DNA from: Gemmatimonadota bacterium
Lineage (GTDB): Bacteria; Gemmatimonadota; Gemmatimonadetes; Gemmatimonadales; Gemmatimonadaceae
Assembly (NCBI GenBank): GCA_016874035.1
Contig: VGVM01000017.1
Location: forward strand, 1-45,634
Reading direction: 5' to 3'
Length of the DNA: 45,634 nt
Part shown: positions 8,716 through 17,113 of the stretch, in pieces
Layout of the letters: each line of letters begins with the position of its first letter
How positions within the stretch are numbered: position 1 is the first letter of the stretch
Translations under genes and position numbers: made by a program
Notes under the pieces: generated by a model
Database searches by the model: none
What the model was told of the DNA's origin: nothing
The model's input: the letters and a program-made list of their open reading frames with translations, nothing else

Positions 8716-9779
8716 GCGTTGGATTCCGGGGGCGGAGAGTTGGGATCGCCGTGCGAGTGGCCGCGGTCGCGGCCGCCGTCCGAACGGCGAGGGTCGTTGC
8801 CGGGGCCGCGACCGCGCCCGCCGCGACGACGGCGGCGCCGGTTCCGGTTGAACGGGCGCTCGGATTCGCGATCGTCCGGCGCACTGCGCGCGACCGGCGG
8901 CGCATCGGCGGGCCGGTAGGGGTCCGCCTCGTCGAGCGAATCGTCGTCGTAGATGGAGGGCTCGTCGTAGCTTGCGACAGGAGCAGTCGGGCGCGTCGAC
9001 ATGGCGGACGCGCCCGACGGCGCAGCCGCCGCGGAGAACTCGATCGGCGGCTTGTCGAGCAGGCCACGCATCGCCGTGGACACCACCCCGTAGGTCACGT
9101 ACAGCATGCCCACGGGGAAGAAGAATTCGCGCGGCAGGAAGATGAGCCCCAGGAACATCGCCACGAATCCCAGCAACCCGACGATGCCCCGAGTCGTGCG
9201 AAGGCTGAAGGTCGGCCATCCGGGGTACGGGATGTCGCTCACCATGAGCAGCGCGAGCCCGGCCATGAGGTACTTAAGCAGGATGTTCCACGGCAGCTCG
9301 CCGATCATCGTCTCGTTGTAGAGCGGCGTCTGGCTGAACCAGTAGTACGTGGCGAGCACGCCGCCGGCCGCCGGACTGGGTAGCCCGCGGAAGTGCGTCT
9401 TGCTCGTGCCGGCCTGCTCCACGTTGAAGCGCGCGAGGCGGATCACCGCGCAGGCCACGAAACCGAATACCAGGAGCCAGTCCCATCCTTCCTGGTGCAG
9501 GACGGCGAAGTACATGATCATCGCCGGGGCGAGCCCGAACGAAATCGCGTCCACCAGTGAGTCGAGTTCCTCGCCGAACGGCGACCCGGTGCGCGTGGCA
9601 CGCGCGACGCGGCCATCCACGACGTCGCAGAAGCCGCCGAGCACGATGAAGAGGACCGCGCGCCCGAAGTCGCCGCGTGCGGCAGCGACGATCGCAAAGA
9701 CACCGAAGAACAGGTTCAGCAGCGTGATGCCGCTGGGCACCATCACCATCGAAGGGCGGGGAAGTCGAGGCGTTCGCAT
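8712..9779 (-). CDS. pssA: CDP-diacylglycerol--serine O-phosphatidyltransferase with Arg-rich tail
   Basis: PssA joins CDP-diacylglycerol and serine to form phosphatidylserine at the inner membrane. The complete CDP-alcohol phosphatidyltransferase motif DxxDGxxAR(x8)Gx3Dx3D is present (DVVDGRVAR to DSLVD, from about residue 52). Several transmembrane helices follow to about residue 245. The protein is 355 residues long, roughly 100 more than the catalytic core. The extra C-terminus is disordered-looking: an acidic part (YDDDSLDEADPYRP) and then an Arg/Gly-rich part with NRRRRRRGGRGRG. The stop overlaps purS and the ATG overlaps the psd stop by one base. It is coupled to psd, which decarboxylates its product. 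Confidence 0.93.
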   Translation of the reverse strand: MRTPRLPRPSMVMVPSGITLLNLFFGVFAIVAAARGDFGRAVLFIVLGGFCDVVDGRVARATRTGSPFGEELDSLVDAISFGLAPAMIMYFAVLHQEGWDWLLVFGFVACAVIRLARFNVEQAGTSKTHFRGLPSPAAGGVLATYYWFSQTPLYNETMIGELPWNILLKYLMAGLALLMVSDIPYPGWPTFSLRTTRGIVGLLGFVAMFLGLIFLPREFFFPVGMLYVTYGVVSTAMRGLLDKPPIEFSAAAAPSGASAMSTRPTAPVASYDEPSIYDDDSLDEADPYRPADAPPVARSAPDDRESERPFNRNRRRRRRGGRGRGPGNDPRRSDGGRDRGHSHGDPNSPPPESNA

Positions 9780-10423
9780 CAGCGTTGGGCGAGTACGGTG
9801 AGCCCGGCCTGCACCTGGTCTCCGACCTGCACCTGCACCCGGCAGTCCGTGGGCACGAACACATCCACGCGCGAGCCGAAGCGGATCAAGCCATACCGTG
9901 CGCCCTGCGCGGCCTGGTCGCCTTCACGGCTGTAGGTCACGATCCGGCGCGCGATGAGACCGGCGATCTGCCGCACCACCACGCGGCCAATCGGCGACAC
10001 GATACCGACCGACATCTGCTCGTTTTCGAGGTTCGCCTTCTCCGCGGCGGCGTTGAGGAACCGCCCCGGATTGTAGTGCAGCCAGCGGACCTCCCCGGAC
10101 ACCGGATACCGGTTGACGTGCACGCTGAAGATGTTCATGAACACCGATACGCGCATGGCCCGTCCGCGAATGAAGCCGGGCTCGTCCACCTCGACGACAC
10201 TCACGATCTTGCCGTCGGCGGGTGAGATCACCAGCGCATCGCCGCGCGGACCGTCGCGTTCCGGGTCACGAAAGAAGTAGATCACCCAGAGCGAGATGAT
10301 GGTCCACAGGCCGGCCACCACCCAGAGCAGCACGGATCCGCGCATCGCGGCGCTCACGGCAAGCGCCGCGAGCACCAGCTCGGAGCCGATGACGAACGGC
10401 AGGCCTTCGCGCGCGACCCGCAT
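9779..10423 (-). CDS. psd: phosphatidylserine decarboxylase proenzyme
   Basis: Psd makes phosphatidylethanolamine from phosphatidylserine. The 214-residue product is the short form (PSD-A type). Two hydrophobic segments in the first 50 residues (around VLAALAVSAAM and LLWVVAGLWTIISLWVIYFF) anchor it in the membrane. SPADGKIV and FMNIFSVHVNRYP follow. The self-cleavage site is the Gly183-Ser184 pair in IRFGSRVDVF; cleavage turns the serine into the pyruvoyl cofactor, giving alpha and beta chains. The start overlaps the purC stop by one base and the stop touches pssA, so all three are made together. Confidence 0.94.
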   Translation of the reverse strand: MRVAREGLPFVIGSELVLAALAVSAAMRGSVLLWVVAGLWTIISLWVIYFFRDPERDGPRGDALVISPADGKIVSVVEVDEPGFIRGRAMRVSVFMNIFSVHVNRYPVSGEVRWLHYNPGRFLNAAAEKANLENEQMSVGIVSPIGRVVVRQIAGLIARRIVTYSREGDQAAQGARYGLIRFGSRVDVFVPTDCRVQVQVGDQVQAGLTVLAQR

Positions 10424-11346
10424 CAGGCGCCGGGTACCGGCAGCGTGGTGCCCGTGAGGAGCTTGAAGGCCTCCCGGTAGCGCCGGCTCGTGGCGTCCAC
10501 GACTTCGGAAGGAAGCGGTGGCGGTGGCGCGTTGCCGTTCCAGCGCCCGGCCTTCTTCTCGCCTTCGAGGTAATCCCGCAGCGGTTGCTTGTCGAAGCTC
10601 GGTTGGCCCTTGCCGGGCGTGTAGCGGTCGGCGGGCCAGAAGCGGGACGAATCCGGCGTCAGCACCTCGTCAATCAGGATGATGCGCCCGTCCGCGCGCC
10701 CGAACTCGAACTTCGTGTCGGCGATGATAATCCCACGCGTCGCCGCGACTTCGCGGCCCCGGCTGTAGATCAGGCGCGACAGGCGTTCGAGCTCGGCGGC
10801 GGTCGCATCGCCGAGCTGCTTGCGCATAGTGGCGATCGTGATGTTCTCGTCGTGTCCGACGTCCGCCTTCGTCGCGGGACTGAACACGGGGGGATCAAAC
10901 CGGTCGCTTTCCACCAGGCCCTTCGCCAGCGCCTCGCCGGCGAGCGTGCCGCTCTCGCGGTACTCCTTCCACGCCGAACCCGCGAGGTAGCCACGCACCA
11001 CGCACTCGACCGGGATCACCTCGGCGCGGCGGCAGAGCATCGCGCGGCCAACCAGCACGGAGGCATGTGCGGCGAGCGCCGGCACCTCGCGGATGATCTC
11101 GTCCGTATCGGCCGTGAGCATATGGTGCGCCACGTCCTTCTCGAAGTGCCGGAGCCACCACGCGGTGATTTGCGTGAGCACCGCACCCTTGAAGGGCACC
11201 AGTTCGTTCATGACGACATCGAACGCGCTCACGCGATCGCTGGCGAGCAGCAGCAGGCGAGCGTCATCCACCGCATACACGTCGCGGACCTTGCCGCGAC
11301 GGACGCGCTCGAGGGGAAGATCCGTGTTGCCCACCGTCGTCGTCAT
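10423..11346 (-). CDS. purC: phosphoribosylaminoimidazole-succinocarboxamide synthase (SAICAR synthetase)
   Basis: PurC joins CAIR and aspartate with ATP to form SAICAR, the step before PurB. The 307-residue length fits the longer (yeast-like) type. Signatures are [11 protein letters not shown] near residue 17, [31 protein letters not shown] and, in the C-terminal half, IADTKFEFG and [14 protein letters not shown]. The ATG at 11346 overlaps the purB stop as ATGA. Its position next to purB matches the shared pathway. Confidence 0.95.
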   Translation of the reverse strand: MTTTVGNTDLPLERVRRGKVRDVYAVDDARLLLLASDRVSAFDVVMNELVPFKGAVLTQITAWWLRHFEKDVAHHMLTADTDEIIREVPALAAHASVLVGRAMLCRRAEVIPVECVVRGYLAGSAWKEYRESGTLAGEALAKGLVESDRFDPPVFSPATKADVGHDENITIATMRKQLGDATAAELERLSRLIYSRGREVAATRGIIIADTKFEFGRADGRIILIDEVLTPDSSRFWPADRYTPGKGQPSFDKQPLRDYLEGEKKAGRWNGNAPPPPLPSEVVDATSRRYREAFKLLTGTTLPVPGA

Positions 11347-12776
11347 ACGCGAACCTCTGTGCCAGTGGCACCGGTATCTGGAGTTTGGGCGAGGAGTGGG
11401 TCCACCACCTCGCGGAGGAAGTCGTCCACTTGCTCGGGTGCCCGTCCGACGAACCGCGACGGCGCGACCGCGTCACGCAGGTCGTCCAGCGGGACGCCGA
11501 ACTCGGGATCGGCGGCGAGTCGCGCGAACAGGGTGTTCGGGGCGCCTTCATCCTTCATGGCGCGCGCCGCGGCCACGCTATGGCGCCGGATGACTTCATG
11601 GGCTTGCTGCCGGTCGCCGCCGCGCTCGACCGCCCGCACGATGATCGCCTCCGTCGCCATGAACGGCAGCTCCTCGGCGATGCGCGCCCGGATGCGCGCG
11701 GGGTGGACCTCGAGCCCACGCGCGATGTTCTCCCAGAGGATCAGGATGGCGTCGGTAGCGAGGAACGCCTCCGGAATGGCGAGCCGGCGATTGGCGCTGT
11801 CGTCGAGCGTGCGCTCGAAATACTGGACCGCGTGCGTCTGGTTGGCATTCGGTTCGAGCGAGAGCACGAAGCGCGCGAGCGAGTTGATGCGTTCGCTGCG
11901 CATGGGGTTCCGCTTGTACGCCATCGCGCTCGACCCGATCTGCTCCTTCTCGAACGGCTCTTCGATCTCGCCGAACGACTGCAGCATGCGCATGTCGCTC
12001 GCGAACTTCGCGGCGCTGGTGGCGAGCCCGCTGACGACCGCGAGGACCTGGGCGTCGAGCTTTCGCGTGTAGGTCTGCCCGGACACCGGGATCGAGGAGT
12101 CAAAGCCCATGGCGGCCGTGACGCGACGGTCCAGCTCGCGCACGCGCTCGTGATCGCCGCGGAAGAGTTCGAGGAAGCTCGCCTGCGTCCCGGTGGTTCC
12201 CTTGACGCCGCGCAGCGGAAGCCGCGCCACGCGCGTGTCGAGCTCGGCGATGTCGAGGACCAGGTCCTGCATCCACAGGGTCGCCCGCTTCCCGACCGTG
12301 ACCAGCTGCGCCGACTGCAGGTGCGTGTACCCCAGCGTCGGCTCCGCGCGCCAGGTCCGTGCGAAGGCGGCGAGGGCGCGGAGCACTCGCACCGCTCGAT
12401 CGCGCAGCAAGCCGAGCGCGCGTCGCATCTGGATCAGGTCGGTGTTGTCCGTGACGTAGGCGCTCGTCGCGCCCAGGTGGATGACACCGCGTGCCGCCGG
12501 GGCCACGTCACCGAAGGCATGCACGTGCGCCATCACATCGTGCCGGAAGCGCTTTTCGTATGCGGCGACCGCCCCGAAATCGATGTCGTCGAGGTGCGCG
12601 CGCATCTCGACGATCGCGGCCTCGGGGATGTCGATCCCAAGCGCCCGCTCGGATTCCGCCAGCGCGAGCCAGAGCCGCCGCCACAGGCCGTGCCTCGTCT
12701 GCGGCGACCACACCTCGAGCATGGCCTCGGAGGCGTAGCGTTCGGCCAGCGGCGAGGAGTAGCGATGCGCGTTCAT
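11343..12776 (-). CDS. purB: adenylosuccinate lyase
   Basis: PurB cleaves fumarate from SAICAR and from adenylosuccinate, so it acts twice in AMP synthesis. The 477-residue protein belongs to the fumarase/aspartase superfamily. Key features are [40 protein letters not shown] and the superfamily signature [11 protein letters not shown] at about residue 280, containing the catalytic serine loop. The C-terminal domain (residues 370-470) is the alternative ADSL_C type. The ATG overlaps the protease gene's stop (ATGA) and its own stop overlaps purC, placing it firmly in the operon. Confidence 0.95.
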   Translation of the reverse strand: MNAHRYSSPLAERYASEAMLEVWSPQTRHGLWRRLWLALAESERALGIDIPEAAIVEMRAHLDDIDFGAVAAYEKRFRHDVMAHVHAFGDVAPAARGVIHLGATSAYVTDNTDLIQMRRALGLLRDRAVRVLRALAAFARTWRAEPTLGYTHLQSAQLVTVGKRATLWMQDLVLDIAELDTRVARLPLRGVKGTTGTQASFLELFRGDHERVRELDRRVTAAMGFDSSIPVSGQTYTRKLDAQVLAVVSGLATSAAKFASDMRMLQSFGEIEEPFEKEQIGSSAMAYKRNPMRSERINSLARFVLSLEPNANQTHAVQYFERTLDDSANRRLAIPEAFLATDAILILWENIARGLEVHPARIRARIAEELPFMATEAIIVRAVERGGDRQQAHEVIRRHSVAAARAMKDEGAPNTLFARLAADPEFGVPLDDLRDAVAPSRFVGRAPEQVDDFLREVVDPLLAQTPDTGATGTEVRV

Positions 12777-14212
12777 CGGATCTGGAAGTCCGTGCTGAAG
12801 ATCTGTCCGCCGCGCTCGACAAACATGCGGAGCCGACCGCGGCCGCTGTAAGCCTCGAGGACCTGCTTTGCGTGCCGGGCGTCGCGGATCGGGGTGTTCA
12901 TGACCTGCACGATCACGTCGCCCGCCTGCACGCCGAGCGTTTCGCTGACCCGCGCCGCCACCGTGACGATCAGCGCGCCGCCGGAATTGCGGATGCTGTG
13001 TTCGGCCCTGATGGCGGCCGTGACGTCCACGAGTTCGATATCGCGGAGCACCGACACCCGCTCGGCGGTGACCTCAGGTCGGTCTGCGACCGTGACCGTG
13101 ACGTCGAGCTCGCGGGTTCCGCGCCGAATCGTCAACGGGACGCGCTCACCCACCCGGAGCTCGAGCTGCTCGGCTTCCCAGTCGTAGGCGTTCCGGAGCG
13201 TGCGTTCCCGCGAGCGCACGATCACGTCGCCCACGCGAATGCCCACCGACGCCGCCGGCGATTCCGGTGTCACCTGGCTCACCACCGCGCCGCGTCGTGG
13301 CGTTCCGGTACGCTCCGTGCCGGCGGCTGGCGCCTCGCCCAGCCGGACACCGATCCACGGCTGTCGTGCCTTGCCATGCGCGATCAGGTCGTCCGCGACG
13401 CGGCGGGCGCGGTCAATGGGAATCGCGAAGCCAAGGCCAACCGAACTGCCCGTCGGCGAGTAGATCGAGCTGTTGACCCCGATGACCTCGCCCAAGGCGT
13501 TGACGAGCGGCCCACCCGAGTTGCCCGGGTTGATCGAGGCGTCCGTCTGGATCATGTCCACGTACACGCCGCCACCTTCGCTTCGCGCCGTCAGGTTGCG
13601 TCCGGTCGCGCTGATCACGCCGGCGGTCACGCTCGGTTCGGTGTTGTCGAGCACGAAGCCGAACGGGTTGCCGATCGCGATCGCCCATTCCCCGATCACG
13701 AGATCGCGCGATGTGCCGAGTGCGGCGACGGGGAGGTTCCGCGCGGGAATCTGCAGGACGGCCAGGTCGTTGAGTTCGTCGCTGCCGAGCACCTTCGCCG
13801 TGTAGGTCTGCCCGTCGCGCGTCGCGACCACGACCTTCGACGCCCCGGCGATGACGTGCGCATTGGTGAGGATCACGCCGTCGGCGCGGAAGACGAATCC
13901 GGAACCGATGCCGGACGACGTCTGCGGCCGATTCTGCGCGCCGAAGAACAGGTCGAACGTCGTGACCTGCCGGACGGCCTCCGTCTGTACGGTCACGACG
14001 CTGGGCGCGACCCGCACCACCGCCTCCGTAATGGCCGAGCGCCGCTGGGCCGCGATGGCCTGCGGCGCGGGGTCGGGGCGCCCGCGTCCCTGGGCGCCAG
14101 CGGACGCCGCGGGGAAGTCGCTCGCGCTGGCACTCGCGGCGCCGCCGTCGCACGCGGGCGCGAGGAGCAGGGCGAAAACGGCGGCCCGGGCCCCGACGCT
14201 GCGCACCACCAT
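12773..14212 (-). CDS. DegP/HtrA-like periplasmic serine protease with two PDZ domains
   Basis: The 479-residue product starts with a signal sequence (MVVRSVGARAAVFALLLAPAC). Cys21 could be a lipoprotein cysteine, though APAC is a poor lipobox. The trypsin-like domain has the triad His119 (LTNAHVIAG), Asp149 (ELNDLAVLQ) and Ser232 (NPGNSGGPLVN). Two PDZ-like regions follow, at about 295-375 and 385-475. The family degrades or refolds damaged envelope proteins. The ATG at 14212 was preferred over an in-frame GTG at 14224 because GGTGAGG stands six bases before it. It lies 8 bases after the transaldolase-like gene and overlaps purB. Confidence 0.93.
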   Translation of the reverse strand: MVVRSVGARAAVFALLLAPACDGGAASASASDFPAASAGAQGRGRPDPAPQAIAAQRRSAITEAVVRVAPSVVTVQTEAVRQVTTFDLFFGAQNRPQTSSGIGSGFVFRADGVILTNAHVIAGASKVVVATRDGQTYTAKVLGSDELNDLAVLQIPARNLPVAALGTSRDLVIGEWAIAIGNPFGFVLDNTEPSVTAGVISATGRNLTARSEGGGVYVDMIQTDASINPGNSGGPLVNALGEVIGVNSSIYSPTGSSVGLGFAIPIDRARRVADDLIAHGKARQPWIGVRLGEAPAAGTERTGTPRRGAVVSQVTPESPAASVGIRVGDVIVRSRERTLRNAYDWEAEQLELRVGERVPLTIRRGTRELDVTVTVADRPEVTAERVSVLRDIELVDVTAAIRAEHSIRNSGGALIVTVAARVSETLGVQAGDVIVQVMNTPIRDARHAKQVLEAYSGRGRLRMFVERGGQIFSTDFQIR

Positions 14213-14220
14213 GTGTGGCC

Positions 14221-14886
14221 TCACCGGGCGCGGCGGGGCTTGGGTCGCCGGCTGATTGCGCCGAGAAACCGATCGAGCCCGCGGTCGGTCAGTGGATGCT
14301 GGACAAGCGATCGGAGTACTTCGGGTGTCACGATCGCCACATCGGCGCCGGCCGCGGCGGCTGCGCCGAACGCCAATGCAGTTCCGGGGCCCGCCGCCGC
14401 GATGTCGCATTCGGCATCGCCGTGATCGAACGCCTGCCGCAAGGTCCCGATCACGTCCGTGGACGCCGTGCCGACGGTGTCGAGCGCATCGGTCGAGATC
14501 GTGACCATCGAGGCGCCGGCGTGCGCGGCAAGGATGCCCTGTGCGACCGAGTACACCAGGGTCGCCGCGACGTTGACGCCGTCCGCCGACAGCCGGCGAA
14601 TGGCCGGGAGCGCGTCGTCAATCAGCGGGACGGCCACGATCAGCCGGTCGGCGATCTTGGCCAGTTCGCGCGCGCCCTTGACGATATCCGATGCGTTGAC
14701 CGCGGGTACGCTGGCGCAGATCGGAAGGCGGGTGGCCCGCGCGAGATCCGTGAGTACCTCGCGCGCGTCCGATTGCGGCGCTTCGCTCGCAATCACGGTC
14801 GGGGTCGCCACGATACCGTCTATCAGTCCGCCCTCGGTCGCCCATTTGATGTCGCTAAGCGTCGTGGTCGCCATGAAGAGTCGCAT
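14221..14886 (-). CDS. transaldolase/fructose-6-phosphate-aldolase-fold protein lacking catalytic residues
   Basis: The 221-residue sequence aligns without net gaps to the first 130 residues of E. coli fructose-6-phosphate aldolase (FsaA), sharing patterns such as ALPAIRRLSADGVN and VYSVAQGILAAHAGA. Every key active-site residue I can place is changed: Asp6 is Ala6, Asn28 is Thr28, the Schiff-base Lys85 is Ala85, Tyr131 is Ser131 and the phosphate-binding Arg134 is Ala134. The local GTGGCCGTCCCG at the Lys position was read directly. It therefore cannot work by the usual lysine mechanism. It may be a pseudoenzyme, a binding protein or a different enzyme. The intact frame and operon position argue against decay. 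A 3-base gap separates it from truA. Confidence 0.85.
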   Translation of the reverse strand: MRLFMATTTLSDIKWATEGGLIDGIVATPTVIASEAPQSDAREVLTDLARATRLPICASVPAVNASDIVKGARELAKIADRLIVAVPLIDDALPAIRRLSADGVNVAATLVYSVAQGILAAHAGASMVTISTDALDTVGTASTDVIGTLRQAFDHGDAECDIAAAGPGTALAFGAAAAAGADVAIVTPEVLRSLVQHPLTDRGLDRFLGAISRRPKPRRAR

Positions 14887-14889
14887 CGG

Positions 14890-15681
14890 TCAGGCCGTGA
14901 GGTAGAGTTGGGCAGGGTAGGTCACGCGTTCGAGCGTCAGGCCGCTTGCGCTGGCGGGCGGCGAGACATCGTCGTTGCGGTCGGCGTTGAGCAAGTCGGA
15001 AAGATCGCCAATTGGACGCTTCCCCGATGCCACGTCGAGCATCGTGCCGACCAGAAACCGGACCATGTGGTGCAGGAACCGGTTCGCTTCGATGTGCATC
15101 GTCCACACGTCGTCGTGCGCCACCCAGCGGCACTCCGCCACGGTGCAGCGGTGATCGTCGCCTTCCGGCGCGGTCCCGCGAACGGCGAAGGCACGAAAGG
15201 CATGGGTGCCCGTCACGAGCGCCGCGCAGCGATTGAGGAGCTCGATTCCGTCGTCGCGCAGCGAGCCCCTCTGGTCGGGCCAGACATGCAGGTACCGGCG
15301 TCGGAATGGCGACCAGCAGTCATCGCGAATGCCTACTCCGTAGGAATATCGGCGGCTTATGGCACTGAACCGCGCATGGAACCCCGCTTGCATCTCGTGC
15401 ACAGCAGGGAGCCAGATGTCGGCCGGCGCCTGCTGGTTGATCGCGCGACGCAGGCGTGCCGTATCCCAGTGCACCGGTAGCTCGACCCCGGCCGCCTGCC
15501 CCCGCGCGTGCACACCGGCATCCGTCCGCCCGGCCCCCGCGATGCGAACCGGCACACCGCAGAGCCGCCCCAGTATCGCTTCCAGCTCCCCTTGCACGGT
15601 GCGCGCGCCCGGCTGGGCCTGCCATCCGGAGAAGTCCGTCCCGTCGTATTGAACGACGAGTTGGAACACGCGTCCCGTCAT
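14890..15681 (-). CDS. truA: tRNA pseudouridine(38-40) synthase
   Basis: TruA isomerises uridines 38-40 in the tRNA anticodon arm. The 263-residue protein begins with the usual VVQYDGTDFSGWQAQP, carries the catalytic Asp54 in GRTDAGVHARGQ, and has FHARFSAISRRYSYG and the C-terminal RFLHHMVRFLVGTML. It is the first gene of the twelve-gene minus-strand operon. The ATG at 15681 lies 6 bases after a TAATTT -10 box, so the message is probably leaderless. Confidence 0.95.
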   Translation of the reverse strand: MTGRVFQLVVQYDGTDFSGWQAQPGARTVQGELEAILGRLCGVPVRIAGAGRTDAGVHARGQAAGVELPVHWDTARLRRAINQQAPADIWLPAVHEMQAGFHARFSAISRRYSYGVGIRDDCWSPFRRRYLHVWPDQRGSLRDDGIELLNRCAALVTGTHAFRAFAVRGTAPEGDDHRCTVAECRWVAHDDVWTMHIEANRFLHHMVRFLVGTMLDVASGKRPIGDLSDLLNADRNDDVSPPASASGLTLERVTYPAQLYLTA

Positions 15682-15687
15682 TGCAAA

Positions 15688-15716
15688 AAATTAGACCCCG
15701 AACCGGGGCCGTTCAA
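15688..15716 (-). promoter_or_regulatory. truA operon promoter (leaderless type)
   Basis: On the minus strand TTGAAC (15716-15711), a 17-base spacer and TAATTT (15693-15688) form a good sigma70-like promoter whose start point coincides with the truA ATG. The spacer itself contains the small inverted repeat CCCCG-GTT-CGGGG, a possible operator. Confidence 0.65.
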
Positions 15717-15740
15717 GGAAAAAACGCGCGTTCTATCTGA

Positions 15741-15770
15741 TTGACAACGTCCGAGGCCACCGGCAAGCTT
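15741..15770 (+). promoter_or_regulatory. promoter for GAF gene and trpD
   Basis: TTGACA (15741-15746) is a perfect -35 box, followed after 17 or 18 bases by CAAGCT/AAGCTT (15764-15770), a weak -10. Transcription would start near 15777, about 40 bases before the ATG at 15818. It diverges from the truA promoter. Confidence 0.45.
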
Positions 15771-15817
15771 CGGCCCCGCGCGTCCGCCAACGGCTTTTTG
15801 GCGGCGGGCGGCCTCCG

Positions 15818-17113
15818 ATGCCCTCACAATCCCTCGACTCCCTGGCCCATGCGCTGAGCGCGGCCGCGAGCTTTGACGACGCCGTCGTCGCACTCGCGGA
15901 GTCGGTCGCGGATATCCAGTCGGATGCCGAGGTGTCCGTGTTTCGGGTCGCGCCGCGCTCGGCGACGATCATCGAGCGGCGCAGCCCAGAGGGCGGAACG
16001 GTCGCCGCCGTGCCCAGCGAGGTCGCGTTGGGGCAGCTGCCGCCAGGCGTGGTGCAGCTGGTCGAGCGCGGCCTTGAGTTTGCCGACGTCGGCGAGGAGT
16101 CCGCGACCTTCGCGGCGATGCTTGGCTTTCGCTCGCGCGACGGGTCGGTCCGGCTCAGTCTCTGCGGGGTCCGGGTGGACCGGGAACTCGTGGCGATCGT
16201 GGCCATCCTCGAGCCGGCGCAGACGTTCGGCGTGCGCGTCGCCGAACGGGCCAAGGCCCTCGGCGCCCTGTTCGCGGTCGCCGTGCAGCGATTCGTCGAG
16301 CGGGAGGCACGCACGGAAGCGACGCAGGCGGTCGAGGAAATCACGCAACGCCTCCACTCCGAGTATCTCGCTCGCCTTGGCCAGATGGAGGTGCAGCTCA
16401 GCGCTGCCCGGGCGGCGACGCCGACCGCCGATGACCCGATCGAGGCCGAGCGCCGTGACGCGAAGCTGGCGGAAGAACAGCGCCGCAATGCCCGGCGGTT
16501 GGCCGCGCTCGAACACCAGCTGACGTCCTCGATCGGCCAGCTCGAACAGGCCCACGTCGAACTGCACCGGCGGAGCGAGACGCTCCGCCAGCGGACGCGA
16601 ACCCTGTACCTGATCGACCGCCTGCTCTCGCTTGCCACGACCACCGCCGAGCCGATGGAACTTGCGGACGGCCTCCTCGCGCTGGTTGGCGACGACCTGC
16701 AGGCGCTGCGCTGCTCGCTGTTCCTGGTGGTGCCCGACAACCCGGAACAGCTCTATCTCGCGACGTTCCGTGGCTTGGCGCCGCACGTCACGCGCGGCTC
16801 GCGCATCTGGATCGGCGAAGGGGTCGCCGGACGGGTCGCCAAGTCGCGCGAGCCCCTGCTCATGGTGGATTCCGAGCAGGCCGCGGCACCGCTGCTCGGC
16901 GATTCGTATCTCACGACCGGCTCGTTTATCAGCTTTCCCCTGATCATCCGGGGCGAGTTGATCGGCGTGGTGAACCTCGCGAATCGTGCCCAGCGCGGCC
17001 TGTTCGTCGAGGAAGACGTGGAGCGGGTCCGATTGCTGGGGCTGGTCATTTCCCTGGTCGCGCACGAGGCCTCGCTCGCGCGGCGCCTGATTGGTGCAAT
17101 CGATGGCCGATAG
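15818..17113 (+). CDS. GAF-domain protein with central coiled coil
   Basis: The 431-residue product has no signal peptide or membrane segment. Residues 1-165 look like a degenerate GAF-type sensor fold. Residues 170-270 are Gln/Glu/Arg/Ala-rich with heptad character (coiled coil). Residues 275-425 form a clear second GAF domain, with LRCSLFLVV, GEGVAGRVAKSREPLLMVD and GSFISFPLIIRGELIGVVNLANR. GAF domains bind small ligands or nucleotides and usually control an attached or partner output module. No kinase, cyclase or DNA-binding domain is present, so the output must lie in a partner. It overlaps trpD by 11 bases. Precise function is unknown. Confidence 0.85.
   Translation: MPSQSLDSLAHALSAAASFDDAVVALAESVADIQSDAEVSVFRVAPRSATIIERRSPEGGTVAAVPSEVALGQLPPGVVQLVERGLEFADVGEESATFAAMLGFRSRDGSVRLSLCGVRVDRELVAIVAILEPAQTFGVRVAERAKALGALFAVAVQRFVEREARTEATQAVEEITQRLHSEYLARLGQMEVQLSAARAATPTADDPIEAERRDAKLAEEQRRNARRLAALEHQLTSSIGQLEQAHVELHRRSETLRQRTRTLYLIDRLLSLATTTAEPMELADGLLALVGDDLQALRCSLFLVVPDNPEQLYLATFRGLAPHVTRGSRIWIGEGVAGRVAKSREPLLMVDSEQAAAPLLGDSYLTTGSFISFPLIIRGELIGVVNLANRAQRGLFVEEDVERVRLLGLVISLVAHEASLARRLIGAIDGR

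Noticed and set aside
12491-14425. 644-codon plus-strand frame opposite purB and the protease
   Set aside because: Antisense shadow of two well recognised genes; no recognisable domain.
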